Below the pieces are notes generated by a model, which made no database searches, had not been told where the DNA came from, and saw nothing but the letters and a program-made list of their open reading frames with translations. Both the position numbers and the translations under genes were made by a program. Below, piece after piece: positions 36,770 to 46,210 of a stretch of 64,000 nucleotides of DNA (its first letter is position 1; each line of letters starts with the position of its first letter). Source of the DNA: Nodularia sp. LEGE 06071 (lineage in GTDB: Bacteria > Cyanobacteriota > Cyanobacteriia > Cyanobacteriales > Nostocaceae); contig NZ_JADEWH010000004.1 of assembly GCF_015207755.1 (NCBI RefSeq), forward strand, positions 62,001-126,000. The letters are read 5' to 3'.

Positions 36770-36976
36770 TTAAACAGGTTCAGGGATGGTTTGGGGGATT
36801 GTTCCTGGAACCGTTTGCGGAATCGGGGCTGGAACTGGTTGGGGAATAGGGGCTGGTACTGGTTCTGGAACTGGTTGGGGAATGGGGGCTGGTACTGGTT
36901 CTGGACTGGGTAACGGATTCGGTTCAGTGTTAGGAATTTGTGGTTCTGGTATAGAAATAGCTGTGGGATAAATCAC
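36770..36976 (-). CDS. Short Pro-rich repeat peptide, coding status uncertain
   Basis: A 68-codon frame from GTG 36976 encodes PVPAPIPQPVPEPVP-type repeats and ends 35 bp upstream of ychF on the same strand. The complementary strand is also open (Gly/Thr/Trp-rich), as expected from the repetitive DNA. An in-frame stop lies three codons before the GTG, so it is not the tail of a larger gene. It could be a small extracellular Pro-rich protein or just repeat DNA. Confidence 0.3.
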   Translation of the reverse strand: MIYPTAISIPEPQIPNTEPNPLPSPEPVPAPIPQPVPEPVPAPIPQPVPAPIPQTVPGTIPQTIPEPV

Positions 36977-37149
36977 GTAGGTCTAATTTGATTATTTGAC
37001 CTTTCCAGGCTAAATGATCACCCAGGCAAACCGCATCTGCCAAAATGGCTATCTCAGTTAAAGATGATCGCTAGAGTCTAATTTTCACCTATTCAGCTTG
37101 ATAATTTATTGTCCCACAATTCTAGTAAACCAAATCTGGCGTTTAATTT

Positions 37150-37791
37150 TCATTGCATCAACTTATTAATTAATTCATCTAGTTTTAAAAGCCCCTCAGT
37201 AATCTGTTTTACCATGTTTAGTTCATTCGCAGGATCTGGTGGTTGAATAGTTCTGTAGGATGTAGCTGAGGTATGCACTACGATACCTCTTTCTTTACCA
37301 AATGTATTCATGGTAGCAAGCCAAGCAGGATCTAAGTCATCACTATCTATCCCTATGGGTAAGAGTAATGCCAAAAGATTAGCTTCTTTGACTCCGTGAT
37401 TATTATCAATAACCTTCTTAAAACAATTGCTAGCTAAGGTGATTTTATTACTTATCTTTATTTTATCTAATGAACCTGTCTTATTTCCTTTCATTGGTGT
37501 AAGTGTGACTGGTGGTATATCCATCATTTGACCTGAGAAGGCAACTAGACTTATCAAAGCCAAACAGGTCTTACCTCCGTTATCCCATGCTTTTTTAGCA
37601 TTTAGAGTAGCTTCCCAAGCTCTATCTTCAAGATAAGACTCAATTTCAGCATGAGCTAAAACTCTGTATGCAAGAGTTCTAGATAACTGCCTATCTGAAT
37701 ATAAACCTATGGGACTAATTTTAGGAATAAATTGCTTTTTTAGCCTATTTAATTCTTTGTTTAAAGTACGAAATCTCACGGATTTTGGCAT
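37150..37791 (-). CDS. HEPN-domain protein (RiboL-PSP/MAE_28990-like), putative RNase partner of the DUF262 protein
   Basis: The all-helical 213-residue protein has RTLAYRVLAHAEIESYLED (about 38-56), a typical first HEPN helix pattern. The catalytic motif Rx4H is R168-GIVV-H173 in FGKERGIVVHTSAT, then a C-terminal helix ITEGLLKLDELINKL. HEPN domains of this layout are RNases in toxins and defence. It follows the DUF262 gene after 14 bp on the same strand and is almost certainly co-transcribed. The family is recognised from pattern only. No HIP1 octamer occurs in this cassette and it is AT-rich, so it is likely acquired. Confidence 0.75.
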   Translation of the reverse strand: MPKSVRFRTLNKELNRLKKQFIPKISPIGLYSDRQLSRTLAYRVLAHAEIESYLEDRAWEATLNAKKAWDNGGKTCLALISLVAFSGQMMDIPPVTLTPMKGNKTGSLDKIKISNKITLASNCFKKVIDNNHGVKEANLLALLLPIGIDSDDLDPAWLATMNTFGKERGIVVHTSATSYRTIQPPDPANELNMVKQITEGLLKLDELINKLMQ

Positions 37792-37805
37792 ATTTAAAAC
37801 AAAAG

Positions 37806-39035
37806 CTACCTCAAATCGTTGAAGACAATACGATTATCAATGAATTCAGGTAGATTAAACTCTACATCTAAAACTTCTAATAGGCTTTCGCCCCACAATA
37901 CCAGACGATTATAAGTTTCCGTAATATTCTTTGTTGTTCCCTCAACGCCTTCCCTAAACTTACTATTTGATGAACATAACTTCTTGAACACTTCTTCAAC
38001 TTTTTCTTTATTCCGTTCAGCAGATTGTCTTATAATTTCATCCGAAAAGTAAAAAACCATCACATCTAAAATAGCTTTATTAAATCGTCTTCTATATGTA
38101 TTATCATTCTTTAACCACATTCGACAAAAGTTTTTTTCTTGAAATATATTAATAGTTGTTTGCACTGCTTTTTCAAATTTATTAACTACATTTTCAATGT
38201 CATTATGTCTTTTATCCCAATCTTTGTTAAGTTTTAGACAAGTTTCGTCTAAAAATGCTTTAAGATTTCCACGATATCCTGATAAAAAGTAATGGAACCC
38301 CACATAACGTAAGAGTAATTCCACATCACGCATCCGAAAATCAGGATTTGGTGATTTAAATATTTTTTTCAGAGCCTTACTTTTAATTGATTGGTCATCT
38401 AAAAAATTGATAAAAGAGCCAGGATGTAATGCTTGTCTCAGCTCTTGTGCAGATAAAGGCGTGCTTTGTACATTAAGGCGTAGAAAAATTTTATACAGAA
38501 AATTGTCACTTTCTACGTTCCTAACTACTATAGTACGAATAGTTTGATTATCAAGATTATTAAGCTCCTTCTTCAACAAAAAATTACTTCTTAACTCTTC
38601 GTATGTGCTACTATTCATATCAGTTCGGAACTCTAAATTTTTTAAAGCAAAAGCATTATTTGGAGTCTCACTCCTACCATAAAATTGAAGAATTGTTAAC
38701 AATCTTTGCTTACCATCAAGAACTATAAAATTTCCCCGTTTCTCTTGGAAAGCTAATACTATTTGTGGTATAGGAAATCCCAACATTAGTGATTCTATGA
38801 ATCGGCTTTTACGAGTTATATCCCAAGCATCTCTTCTTTGGAATCTTGGATTTAGCTCGATATTTTCACGAATCATTTGATCAAGTATTGTCGCTGTTGT
38901 CCAGTCACTTCCAGATACAACAATTCTTTGAATTTCTGCTAATTCCGAACTTGGGTTTATACGAAAATCAGATTCAAAATCCTGATCTTCATCTTCTTCA
39001 AAAAAATTGACTTCTTGTTCAGGCATAAATGTCAT
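37806..39035 (-). CDS. DUF262-domain protein (ParB/Srx-like fold, GmrS-type N-terminal domain)
   Basis: The 409-residue protein has an acidic N-terminus and then a DUF262 domain (about 45-250). It shows NPRFQRRDAW (62-71), ESLMLGFPIPQIV and the signature IVLDGKQRLLTIL (DGKQR at 107-111), then LNVQSTPLSAQELRQALHPG. The C-terminal ~150 residues are helical and charged. DUF262 is the N-terminal domain of GmrSD-type restriction enzymes and of other defence proteins, and is thought to act as a nucleotide-driven regulator or nuclease. Here the DUF1524 nuclease half of GmrD is absent and a HEPN protein is the partner. ATG 39035 or the next ATG (M4) is possible. Confidence 0.9.
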   Translation of the reverse strand: MTFMPEQEVNFFEEDEDQDFESDFRINPSSELAEIQRIVVSGSDWTTATILDQMIRENIELNPRFQRRDAWDITRKSRFIESLMLGFPIPQIVLAFQEKRGNFIVLDGKQRLLTILQFYGRSETPNNAFALKNLEFRTDMNSSTYEELRSNFLLKKELNNLDNQTIRTIVVRNVESDNFLYKIFLRLNVQSTPLSAQELRQALHPGSFINFLDDQSIKSKALKKIFKSPNPDFRMRDVELLLRYVGFHYFLSGYRGNLKAFLDETCLKLNKDWDKRHNDIENVVNKFEKAVQTTINIFQEKNFCRMWLKNDNTYRRRFNKAILDVMVFYFSDEIIRQSAERNKEKVEEVFKKLCSSNSKFREGVEGTTKNITETYNRLVLWGESLLEVLDVEFNLPEFIDNRIVFNDLR

Positions 39036-39153
39036 TTGTATAGAAACTTAAATTAGCAGCTAATATAGCTTATTAGTTAATTATATTCGATTCTGATCTA
39101 CAAACTCACAAATGATTTTCAGTTTAAGTTATAGGCGGTTCGTTTATACAAAA

Positions 39154-40608
39154 ATGCGAAATCAAAACCAAACACCTTTATTAGATGCCTTAAAAGCTTG
39201 TACAACCCATGCTCACGCTCCTTTTTATACGCCAGGACATAAGCGAGGAAAGGGCATTGCTCAACCCTTGGCTGATTTACTTGGTACAAAAATTTTTTGT
39301 GCTGATTTAACTGAACTGGCAAATTTAGATAATCTTTTTGCACCCGAAGGCGTGATTCTAGCAGCGCAAGAATTAGCCGCAGAGGCTTTTGGGGCTGCAC
39401 AAACATGGTTTCTGGTGAATGGTTCTACCTGTGGAATTGAAGCGGCTATTCTCGCTACCTGTGGCACTGGGGATAAAATTATTATGCCGCGAAATGTGCA
39501 TTCATCTGCGATCGCCGGATTAATTCTCTCTGGTGCTATGCCGATTTTTCTCAATCCTGAATATGACTCAGTTTTAGATATTGCTCACAGTATCACACCT
39601 GAAGCTGTGCAAGCTGCACTCCAAAAGCATCCTGACACTAAAGCAGTGCTGGTAGTTTATCCTACATATTACGGTGTTTGTGGAAATTTACAAGCGATCG
39701 CACAAATTACTCACCAATATCATATCCCCTTACTTGTCGATGAGGCACACGGCGCACACTTTGCTTTTCATCCTGATTTACCTCCCTCAGCTTTAGCCGC
39801 AGGTGCAGATTTAACAGTCCAGTCTACTCATAAGGTACTGGGTGCAATGACGCAAGCATCAATGTTACACGTCCAAGGCGATAGGATAGACATTGACCGT
39901 GTAAGTAAAGCTTTGCAACTTGTCCAGTCTACTAGTCCCAGTTATATACTTTTAGCTTCCTTGGATGCCGCACGTCAACAAATGGCATTATATGGAAAAG
40001 GGCTGATGTCTCGCACTTTAGAACTTGCAGATATAGCGAGAAGGAGAATTAGTCAAATTCCAGGATTATCAATTTTGCAGATGCCAAATTTAGATCAAAC
40101 ACGGTTAACTGTTACTGTTTCTGGCTTAGGTTTAACCGGATTTGCAGCCGAAGAAATTCTAGACGAAAAGCTGGGTGTGACGGCTGAGTTTGGATCATTG
40201 CAACATCTGACTTTTATTATTAGTTTGGGTAACACTGCATCTGATATTGAGCAATTGGTGCAAGGTTTTATGAGAGTGGGGAGTGGGGAGTGGGGAGTGG
40301 GGAGTGGGGAAAGTATGAGGAATTTATCAATGAGGAAGGGGTTCGTTGTATGGGATAATTTAGGATGTATTTCTCCCCGTCAAGCTTTTTTTGCCGTTAG
40401 TGAAACTTTGCCTTTGTCAGAAATATGCGATCGCATCTGTACTGAAATTGTCTGTCCTTATCCTCCAGGAATCCCCATTTTAATGCCGGGAGAACTAATT
40501 ACACCAGCAGCTTTAGAATATTTACAACAAATTCAATCAATGGGTGGATTCATCTCTGGTTGTGCAGATACTAGTCTCAAAACCTTAAAAGTCGTTCGTA
40601 ATTCCTAA
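39154..40608 (+). CDS. PLP-dependent Orn/Lys/Arg decarboxylase-family protein
   Basis: The protein is 484 residues from ATG 39154; an earlier ATG at 39112 would add an unusual N-terminus. It has the fold-type I family blocks FYTPGHKRGKGI, STCGIEAAILAT, VDEAHGAHFAFH and the PLP-lysine in STHKVLGAMTQASMLH. The C-terminal domain has YPPGIPILMPGE. Cyanobacterial members are mostly of the shorter type, with arginine or lysine as likely substrate. A heptamer repeat array (40273-40312) encodes a VGSGEWGVGSGES insert near residues 374-387, in frame, within the region between the two domains. Confidence 0.9.
   Translation: MRNQNQTPLLDALKACTTHAHAPFYTPGHKRGKGIAQPLADLLGTKIFCADLTELANLDNLFAPEGVILAAQELAAEAFGAAQTWFLVNGSTCGIEAAILATCGTGDKIIMPRNVHSSAIAGLILSGAMPIFLNPEYDSVLDIAHSITPEAVQAALQKHPDTKAVLVVYPTYYGVCGNLQAIAQITHQYHIPLLVDEAHGAHFAFHPDLPPSALAAGADLTVQSTHKVLGAMTQASMLHVQGDRIDIDRVSKALQLVQSTSPSYILLASLDAARQQMALYGKGLMSRTLELADIARRRISQIPGLSILQMPNLDQTRLTVTVSGLGLTGFAAEEILDEKLGVTAEFGSLQHLTFIISLGNTASDIEQLVQGFMRVGSGEWGVGSGESMRNLSMRKGFVVWDNLGCISPRQAFFAVSETLPLSEICDRICTEIVCPYPPGIPILMPGELITPAALEYLQQIQSMGGFISGCADTSLKTLKVVRNS
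40273..40312 (+). repeat. GGGGAGT heptamer array inside the decarboxylase gene
   Basis: Five units of GTGGGGA/GGGGAGT-type heptamers lie within the coding sequence, a kind of repeat usually found between genes. The frame stays open through it, adding a Gly/Ser/Trp/Val-rich insert. Confidence 0.85.
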
Positions 40609-40822
40609 TTCCTAATACTCGCCAAAGGCGAGAAGCAAGCTACGTAATTTGTAGTTCATATAGCAGTCCTAAATCATTTATGAACCTGTTTACTTCTTCA
40701 CTTGGCGACCTTGGCGACTTGGCGGTTCGATAAATTCATAAATCAAATAGGATGGCTATAGTTCGTAATTCGTAATTGTTGTATTTTAATAGTGCATCAA
40801 ATCCCCACACTTTTTATTCTCT

Positions 40823-41830
40823 ATGTTCCTTTTCCTTCAAGTTATAATCTGTTTCCTCGCCGTAATTGCTGTGGGAATGCGGCTTTCCCAAAGTGCTGAT
40901 GTTGTCGCAGAGAAAACTGGGCTGGGGCGTACCTGGGTTGGTGGTCTACTATTATCTGGTGTCACATCTTTACCCGAATTGGCTACAGGTGTCAGTGCAG
41001 TTACTGTCTTAAACGCCCCAGACTTAGCCGCAGGAGCAATTTTAGGTAGTTGTCTGTTCAATTTGATGATTCTGGGACTGCTGGATATTTTTAGCGGACG
41101 CGAACCATTACTCAAACGCGCACCAGTGGGGCTGGGACTCGCAGCTAGTCTGGGTTGTACGATGTTGGGCGTAACTGCGGCGGGAATGCTATTGACTCAG
41201 CAAGGAATTTATTTGACTTTAGGATGGGTTGGTGTTCCCAGTTTGTTATTAATTTTGCTTTATATCGTCAGCGCCAAAATGATGACGCAGTTTGAAATGC
41301 GACGACGCGCCGCTGCTATTTTAGAAGCAGAACCGGAAGCTTTGCAATACCAACACATTAAGCGCGGACAAGCTTATTTAAATTTCACCTTACTTTCTCT
41401 AGCTACTGTAGTCCTGGGGGTTTGGTTGGCGTTTTTGGGTGACCAGGTTTCCGCAGCTACGGGACTAGGACAAAGCTTTGTGGGGGCGCTGTTGCTAGCT
41501 GGGGCGACATCATTACCGGAAGTGGTGGTATCTGTGGAAGCAATTCGCATGAATGCAGTGGAAATGGCTGTGTCGAATCTTTTTGGTTCTAATCTCTGGA
41601 ATTTAGCAATTCTGGGCGTTTACGATGTGGTTTACCTGAAAGGGAATTTGTGGTTGGAAATTAGTCAGGTGCATCTGTTAACTGCGATTATTGCGATGAT
41701 TATGACTTCAGTCGCAACGGCTGGACTAATATATCATGCTGTCAGTCGCACCCAAATCTATGTGACTTGGGATGGACTGACTCTGATTGCTCTCTACATT
41801 GGGGGAATGTATATCATATACCGCAGTTGA
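40823..41830 (+). CDS. Sodium/calcium exchanger-family protein (CaCA, YrbG-like)
   Basis: The 335-residue protein has about ten transmembrane helices in two homologous halves. Each half holds an alpha repeat: GVTSLPELATGVSAV (first) and GATSLPEVVVSVEAI with SNLFGSNLWNLAILG (second). The acidic Glu in each TSLPE binds cations in the family. A central cytoplasmic loop is short. It acts in the cytoplasmic membrane in Ca2+ or Na+ efflux. Its 3' end overlaps the opposite-strand gene by 37 bp. Confidence 0.93.
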   Translation: MFLFLQVIICFLAVIAVGMRLSQSADVVAEKTGLGRTWVGGLLLSGVTSLPELATGVSAVTVLNAPDLAAGAILGSCLFNLMILGLLDIFSGREPLLKRAPVGLGLAASLGCTMLGVTAAGMLLTQQGIYLTLGWVGVPSLLLILLYIVSAKMMTQFEMRRRAAAILEAEPEALQYQHIKRGQAYLNFTLLSLATVVLGVWLAFLGDQVSAATGLGQSFVGALLLAGATSLPEVVVSVEAIRMNAVEMAVSNLFGSNLWNLAILGVYDVVYLKGNLWLEISQVHLLTAIIAMIMTSVATAGLIYHAVSRTQIYVTWDGLTLIALYIGGMYIIYRS

Positions 41831-44800
41831 GTTGCTAAGGCTCCGGCGATCGCACTCGCACAAAGAGAAGTCACAGCCGTACCAAATAGCCACCAAGCCG
41901 CATTCGCCACAATTCTTTTAGTTTCCTCCGCTTGCTGTTTGGCTTGTTCTTGAATTGCTTCTAGGCGTTTTTGCACTTCTTGCTGGATGCGTTCACCTCT
42001 TTGTAATACACCATCCCGCGCCGCTTCGATTTGGTTGATAATTCGGTTAGCATCCTCTGGGGTAATATCTTCACGAGAACTGAGGATAGCAACTAGGGTA
42101 TCACTATCAAATTGACTTAGGCGATCGCGCAAAGCTTCAAATCCCGCTTGAGGATCATCAAATAATTTCGCGAAGTCCTGCTGAATGCTTTCGTAATTCA
42201 GTTCTGGACGCTCCAAGGAGTTGAGGTAATCGCGGATTTTACCAAAAACCCCATCAATTACCGATTGCAACCTTTCCTGAACCTGCTGCAATTGACCGAC
42301 AATTGAATCCCTTACCGACTCAATTTGATCCACAATCCGGTTAGCTTCCTCTTCCGAAATATCTTCCCGTTGCGATAGTAAAGCCACAATTGTGGAACGG
42401 TCAAATTTAGCCAGGCGATCGCCTAAATTTCCCACTCCCACTTGTGGATCTCGCAGCAACAATTGCAGATCACGTTTGATGCTTTCGGGGTTGAGTTCTT
42501 CTTTATCGGTATGACGCAGATAATTTTCCAGATGAGTTTCAAAATCCGTAACTCTTTGAGCAGCACGACTAGCGTAACGTCTTGGCGCTTTAATAATACT
42601 GTTAATCGCCTCTTGTACCTGATCAATTCTCCGATTAACTTGCTCTTCGCTCAAATCTTGGCTTTGACTGAGGAGTTTAACCAAAGTTTCACGGTCAATT
42701 TGAGATAGGCGATGACGGAATGCTAAAGCACCCTCTCTTGGATCAGCGAGTAATGTTTCCAAATCTCCCCTAATACCTTCGGGGTTGAGTTCTTCCAAGT
42801 TCGTATTGCGGAGATATTCAGCTAATTGATCGACTGTTGCTTGCGGTGCTTGTAAAATGCGATCGCCTACTGCTTGAATTTGGTCAAATATCCGGTTTAC
42901 CTCTGACTCGCTCAAATCTTGCCGTTGACTCAGCAATTTCACAACTGTATCCCGGTTAAAATGAGATAAACGGGTGCGAATTAAATTAATCCCGACTTCT
43001 GGCTGTTCTAGTAGAGCGCCAAATTCACGTTTAATACCTTCAGGATTCAATTCGTCTTTATTCGTATTCCGCAGATATTCTTCAATTCTTTGCCATAATT
43101 GATTAGCTGTCTCTGTTGCTTGTGCTTGGCGTTCTCGTTCTTGATTCAAAACGCGTTCGCAGATACTTTCCAATTGACTCACAATCTGATCAGCTTCTGT
43201 TTCACTCACATCTTGACGATGGGAAAGTAATCGCAGACAAGCATCACGGTCAAAGGCTTGTAAACCAATCTCTAAATCTGTAAAGTCTGCTAATAAACTG
43301 CTGAAATCTCGTTCAATAGCCTCAGCATTCAGTTCCGCTTTACTTGTAGAACGCAAATAATTTTCTATCCCCAAGCGCAGTTCTTCACCTTTCTCGCGTA
43401 CCTCCGCCTGTTGGACAATTTCTAAAACTTCCTCCCGAATGCTTTCCATTTGTTGAGTAATTTCCGTGACTCTCCCCTCGCTGATATCACCGCGCTGTTG
43501 GAGCCAATTTCTCAAATCCTCTTGATTAATTTGGGACAATTCCCGGCGTGTCGTTGTCGGATCTGCTTGGGGGTCATAGATAACTTCTTGAAATTCATCT
43601 CTAATGGTGATGCGGTTAAAATGCCAAGGTAAAGAATTAAGAATGTAATCTTCCACATCCGCCTTGATTGTATTTTCCGGTTGCTGTGGTAATCTTGCAG
43701 CTATTTGTGCAGTAGTTTTATCTCTGATATTTTCTAACTGGTGTGTAATTTCCTCAACATCTATATCTTGAATTTTCTCTCTCAGCTTTTGTACTTGAGT
43801 TGTAATTTTTTCTATATCGATATCAGAAAAATCTACCCGATTTAATACTGCTGTACCAGCAGCACCCAAGCCATATTGCATCCCTTGTTTGATTAAACTA
43901 TTCCGACCATTGCCATTTTCTCTCACTCCCACCAATTCCTGAAGCCGTTCACCTAAATTTTCTGACTTTAACTCTTCAGGTGTCGCAGATTTCAGCAAAT
44001 TAATCACTTGCTCAGTGGGATTTTGACGAGCAATAACTTGTTTCCAAACCTCTTCCAGTTGGTCAGCAATTTGATTAATTTGTTGTTTGGATAAATTGCC
44101 TTGACTGCTAATTAAATCAATAAATGTTTCGCGGTTGATATTTTCTAGTAAATCACCATCACCAAGAGATGCTAAATCTACATCACTGAGAATTTGAGCA
44201 AATTTTTGGCGAACATCTCCTAAATTAATTTCCGGTATTTGCAGGGATTTCAAAGAACTTTGCAGCGTATTTTGGAAACCTTCAGCATCTAAACCTGAAG
44301 TTAATTCTCGCCGGACAGCATCTGTAATTTCCTCAGCAGTAGCAACCGCTTGCTTTTTCGCCGCATTGCTGCCAATTGTCGCAGTTACAGTTCCTAATAT
44401 CGCCTGTAATCCCGCATTTGTCGTATTGATAAAAGAGCCAACCAAAGAACCCAGAGTTGATGAACCTAGCCAAACTATCAATGTAAAATAGGTAGACCAG
44501 ATAACCACACCCATAATTGCACCTAAGAGCATACTTTCAATTAAGCTCAATTTCACTGCCAGAAAACAAGCAATGAATAGTGCCATACTGATGGTGATTA
44601 ATGCCCAAAAACTTATTTTAGTTTCAACTCGGCGAATCGTACCGCTCCAGGTACTCGACTCGGAGCCAGCACCATCATTTCCTAAAGACAAAATTCCTAC
44701 AGCTAGTGAAAAGTTTGTCAACAAAAATTGGAAAGCCAAAGCCATTAAAGTTCCGGCTAATAGTGCGACTATGAACTTATTCCCAGAAAAGACTAATGAT

Positions 44801-44898
44801 ACTTGTTCTGGGATGAAAATTTCTGAAGTTCCATTTCCGGGTGCTATTTCCATAGATAGCCAAACCCCTCGTAAAATGGGTTCCACACCTTGAAACAT
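41794..44898 (-). CDS. Large membrane protein with seven or so repeated helical modules
   Basis: The 1,034-residue protein has N-terminal transmembrane helices at about 38-70, 98-118 and 124-150 (IPEQVSLVFSGNKFIVALLAG and FWALITISMALFIACFLAV). A long cytosolic part follows, made of repeats of about 100 residues with the core RDTVVKLLSQRQDLSESEVN and NPEGIKRDLETLLADPREG. The last transmembrane helix (WWLFGTAVTSLCASAIAGAL) is at the C-terminus. The repeats are mostly charged helices that pair with QIxxQLE-type coiled coil. No family is known to me beyond cyanobacterial conserved proteins. The flanking stress and membrane genes suggest an envelope or stress role. Confidence 0.85.
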   Translation of the reverse strand: MFQGVEPILRGVWLSMEIAPGNGTSEIFIPEQVSLVFSGNKFIVALLAGTLMALAFQFLLTNFSLAVGILSLGNDGAGSESSTWSGTIRRVETKISFWALITISMALFIACFLAVKLSLIESMLLGAIMGVVIWSTYFTLIVWLGSSTLGSLVGSFINTTNAGLQAILGTVTATIGSNAAKKQAVATAEEITDAVRRELTSGLDAEGFQNTLQSSLKSLQIPEINLGDVRQKFAQILSDVDLASLGDGDLLENINRETFIDLISSQGNLSKQQINQIADQLEEVWKQVIARQNPTEQVINLLKSATPEELKSENLGERLQELVGVRENGNGRNSLIKQGMQYGLGAAGTAVLNRVDFSDIDIEKITTQVQKLREKIQDIDVEEITHQLENIRDKTTAQIAARLPQQPENTIKADVEDYILNSLPWHFNRITIRDEFQEVIYDPQADPTTTRRELSQINQEDLRNWLQQRGDISEGRVTEITQQMESIREEVLEIVQQAEVREKGEELRLGIENYLRSTSKAELNAEAIERDFSSLLADFTDLEIGLQAFDRDACLRLLSHRQDVSETEADQIVSQLESICERVLNQERERQAQATETANQLWQRIEEYLRNTNKDELNPEGIKREFGALLEQPEVGINLIRTRLSHFNRDTVVKLLSQRQDLSESEVNRIFDQIQAVGDRILQAPQATVDQLAEYLRNTNLEELNPEGIRGDLETLLADPREGALAFRHRLSQIDRETLVKLLSQSQDLSEEQVNRRIDQVQEAINSIIKAPRRYASRAAQRVTDFETHLENYLRHTDKEELNPESIKRDLQLLLRDPQVGVGNLGDRLAKFDRSTIVALLSQREDISEEEANRIVDQIESVRDSIVGQLQQVQERLQSVIDGVFGKIRDYLNSLERPELNYESIQQDFAKLFDDPQAGFEALRDRLSQFDSDTLVAILSSREDITPEDANRIINQIEAARDGVLQRGERIQQEVQKRLEAIQEQAKQQAEETKRIVANAAWWLFGTAVTSLCASAIAGALATQLRYMIYIPPM

Positions 44899-45386
44899 AA
44901 TTTTATTTCCCTAGTAGCGGTCAAATTAAAGCCATTTCTTGCTAAAAAGGCTTACTTAACACAGTTTAGATTGCCAATTATCTAGACATACACTTTCTTA
45001 GGTAATAAATCCCCTGTCCAAAAGTTATATTTTTTTATGGAGTAATTTAATTGACCTGATCTTTGTTGAATTGTAGCTGATTAATTCTTTCTATTTATAG
45101 AGACATCATTAATCGTCTCTCTACCAGATGATCAATGCTATATAAAATTTAAATACTAATTAAACGACTGATGATTTATCTAAATCTACTTATGTCTAAT
45201 GACATAGAGGAGAATTATGTCAAGGGATTGATGTGAATTTTTTCCGAAGATGTGTAAATAGAGAAGTTGATAGTAATTTTCTAAAGGAATGCACTTTAAT
45301 AATTTACTTAGTTACCTCAATAGTGATTGTTATTGTAGGTAAATTAAAGGGCAAATTTACAGAGAATTGAATTAGGAGCATTTAAA
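44899..45386. other. Intergenic region upstream of two divergent genes
   Basis: The region is AT-rich with a weak hairpin (AGAGAC 45099-45104, GTCTCT 45115-45120) of the same family as 14247. It must hold the promoters for the large membrane protein gene and the stress protein gene. No gene was found. Confidence 0.55.
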
Positions 45387-46079
45387 ATGGTTGTTAGCGC
45401 GCACAGAAGAGCTGTAGGTACTTTTTCTAATCGTAGAGAGACTGAACAAGCACTGCATGAATTGAAAAATTCCGGCTTTCCAATGGATAGAGTTTCTGTG
45501 ATTGCCAAAGATGCAGATCATAAAGATGATGTTGCTGGGACTAAAGTCACAGAACGAATCGGTAATAAAGCCGATGAAGGTGCAACAGCTGGGGCTGTGA
45601 CTGGCGGTACTTTGGGCGGTGTAGCTGGCTTATTAGTTGGTCTGGGAACTTTAGCAATTCCTGGAATTGGACCAATTATGCTCGCAGGTGCAACAGCAAC
45701 AACTTTGGCTACAACTCTGGCTGGAGCTGGTATTGGTGCAGCAGCAGGTGGCTTACTTGGGGCATTAATCGGCTTAGGAATTCCCGAAGAACGAGCCAAA
45801 GTTTATCACCAGCGAGTTGAACGAGGACATTATTTAGTCATGGTGGAAGGCACAGACGCAGAAATTGCCAGAGCCGAACAAATTTTCAAACGCTACGGTA
45901 TTGAAGAGTTTGGTGTTTATGACTACCCGAATGAACACAGAGAACATTACTCAGAGCATGATTCCATCAGACGTGAGACGACACCAGTTGTAGATCCAGT
46001 TCGTACCAATTACTCAGCCACAAGCGATCGCGATGAACCATCAGTAATAATTGTTGACAATCGTGATCACAAGGTTTAA
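45387..46079 (+). CDS. YflT-domain general stress protein with glycine-zipper segment
   Basis: The 230-residue protein starts with an YflT-like domain (VGTFSNRRETEQALHELKNSGFPMDRVSVIAKDA, about 11-45), as in general stress protein 17M-type proteins. A Gly/Ala-rich membrane-spanning or zipper segment follows (TGGTLGGVAGLLVGLGTLAIPGIG.., about 70-130), then GHYLVMVEGTDAEIARAEQIF, a second YflT-type strand-helix unit. The C-terminal tail is charged. It probably responds to salt or desiccation. The BON lipoprotein gene follows 131 bp later. Confidence 0.88.
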   Translation: MVVSAHRRAVGTFSNRRETEQALHELKNSGFPMDRVSVIAKDADHKDDVAGTKVTERIGNKADEGATAGAVTGGTLGGVAGLLVGLGTLAIPGIGPIMLAGATATTLATTLAGAGIGAAAGGLLGALIGLGIPEERAKVYHQRVERGHYLVMVEGTDAEIARAEQIFKRYGIEEFGVYDYPNEHREHYSEHDSIRRETTPVVDPVRTNYSATSDRDEPSVIIVDNRDHKV

Positions 46080-46210
46080 TCCTATTTAGTTATCAGTTAC
46101 AACAGGTTCATTTCGTGAGGAGTAGGAAGAGCATCAAAACTTGTGGCTCGCTACTCCTAAAAACGTCGAGATATTGTCAAAATTTGAATTTGTGAGGAAG
46201 ACTTACAAAA

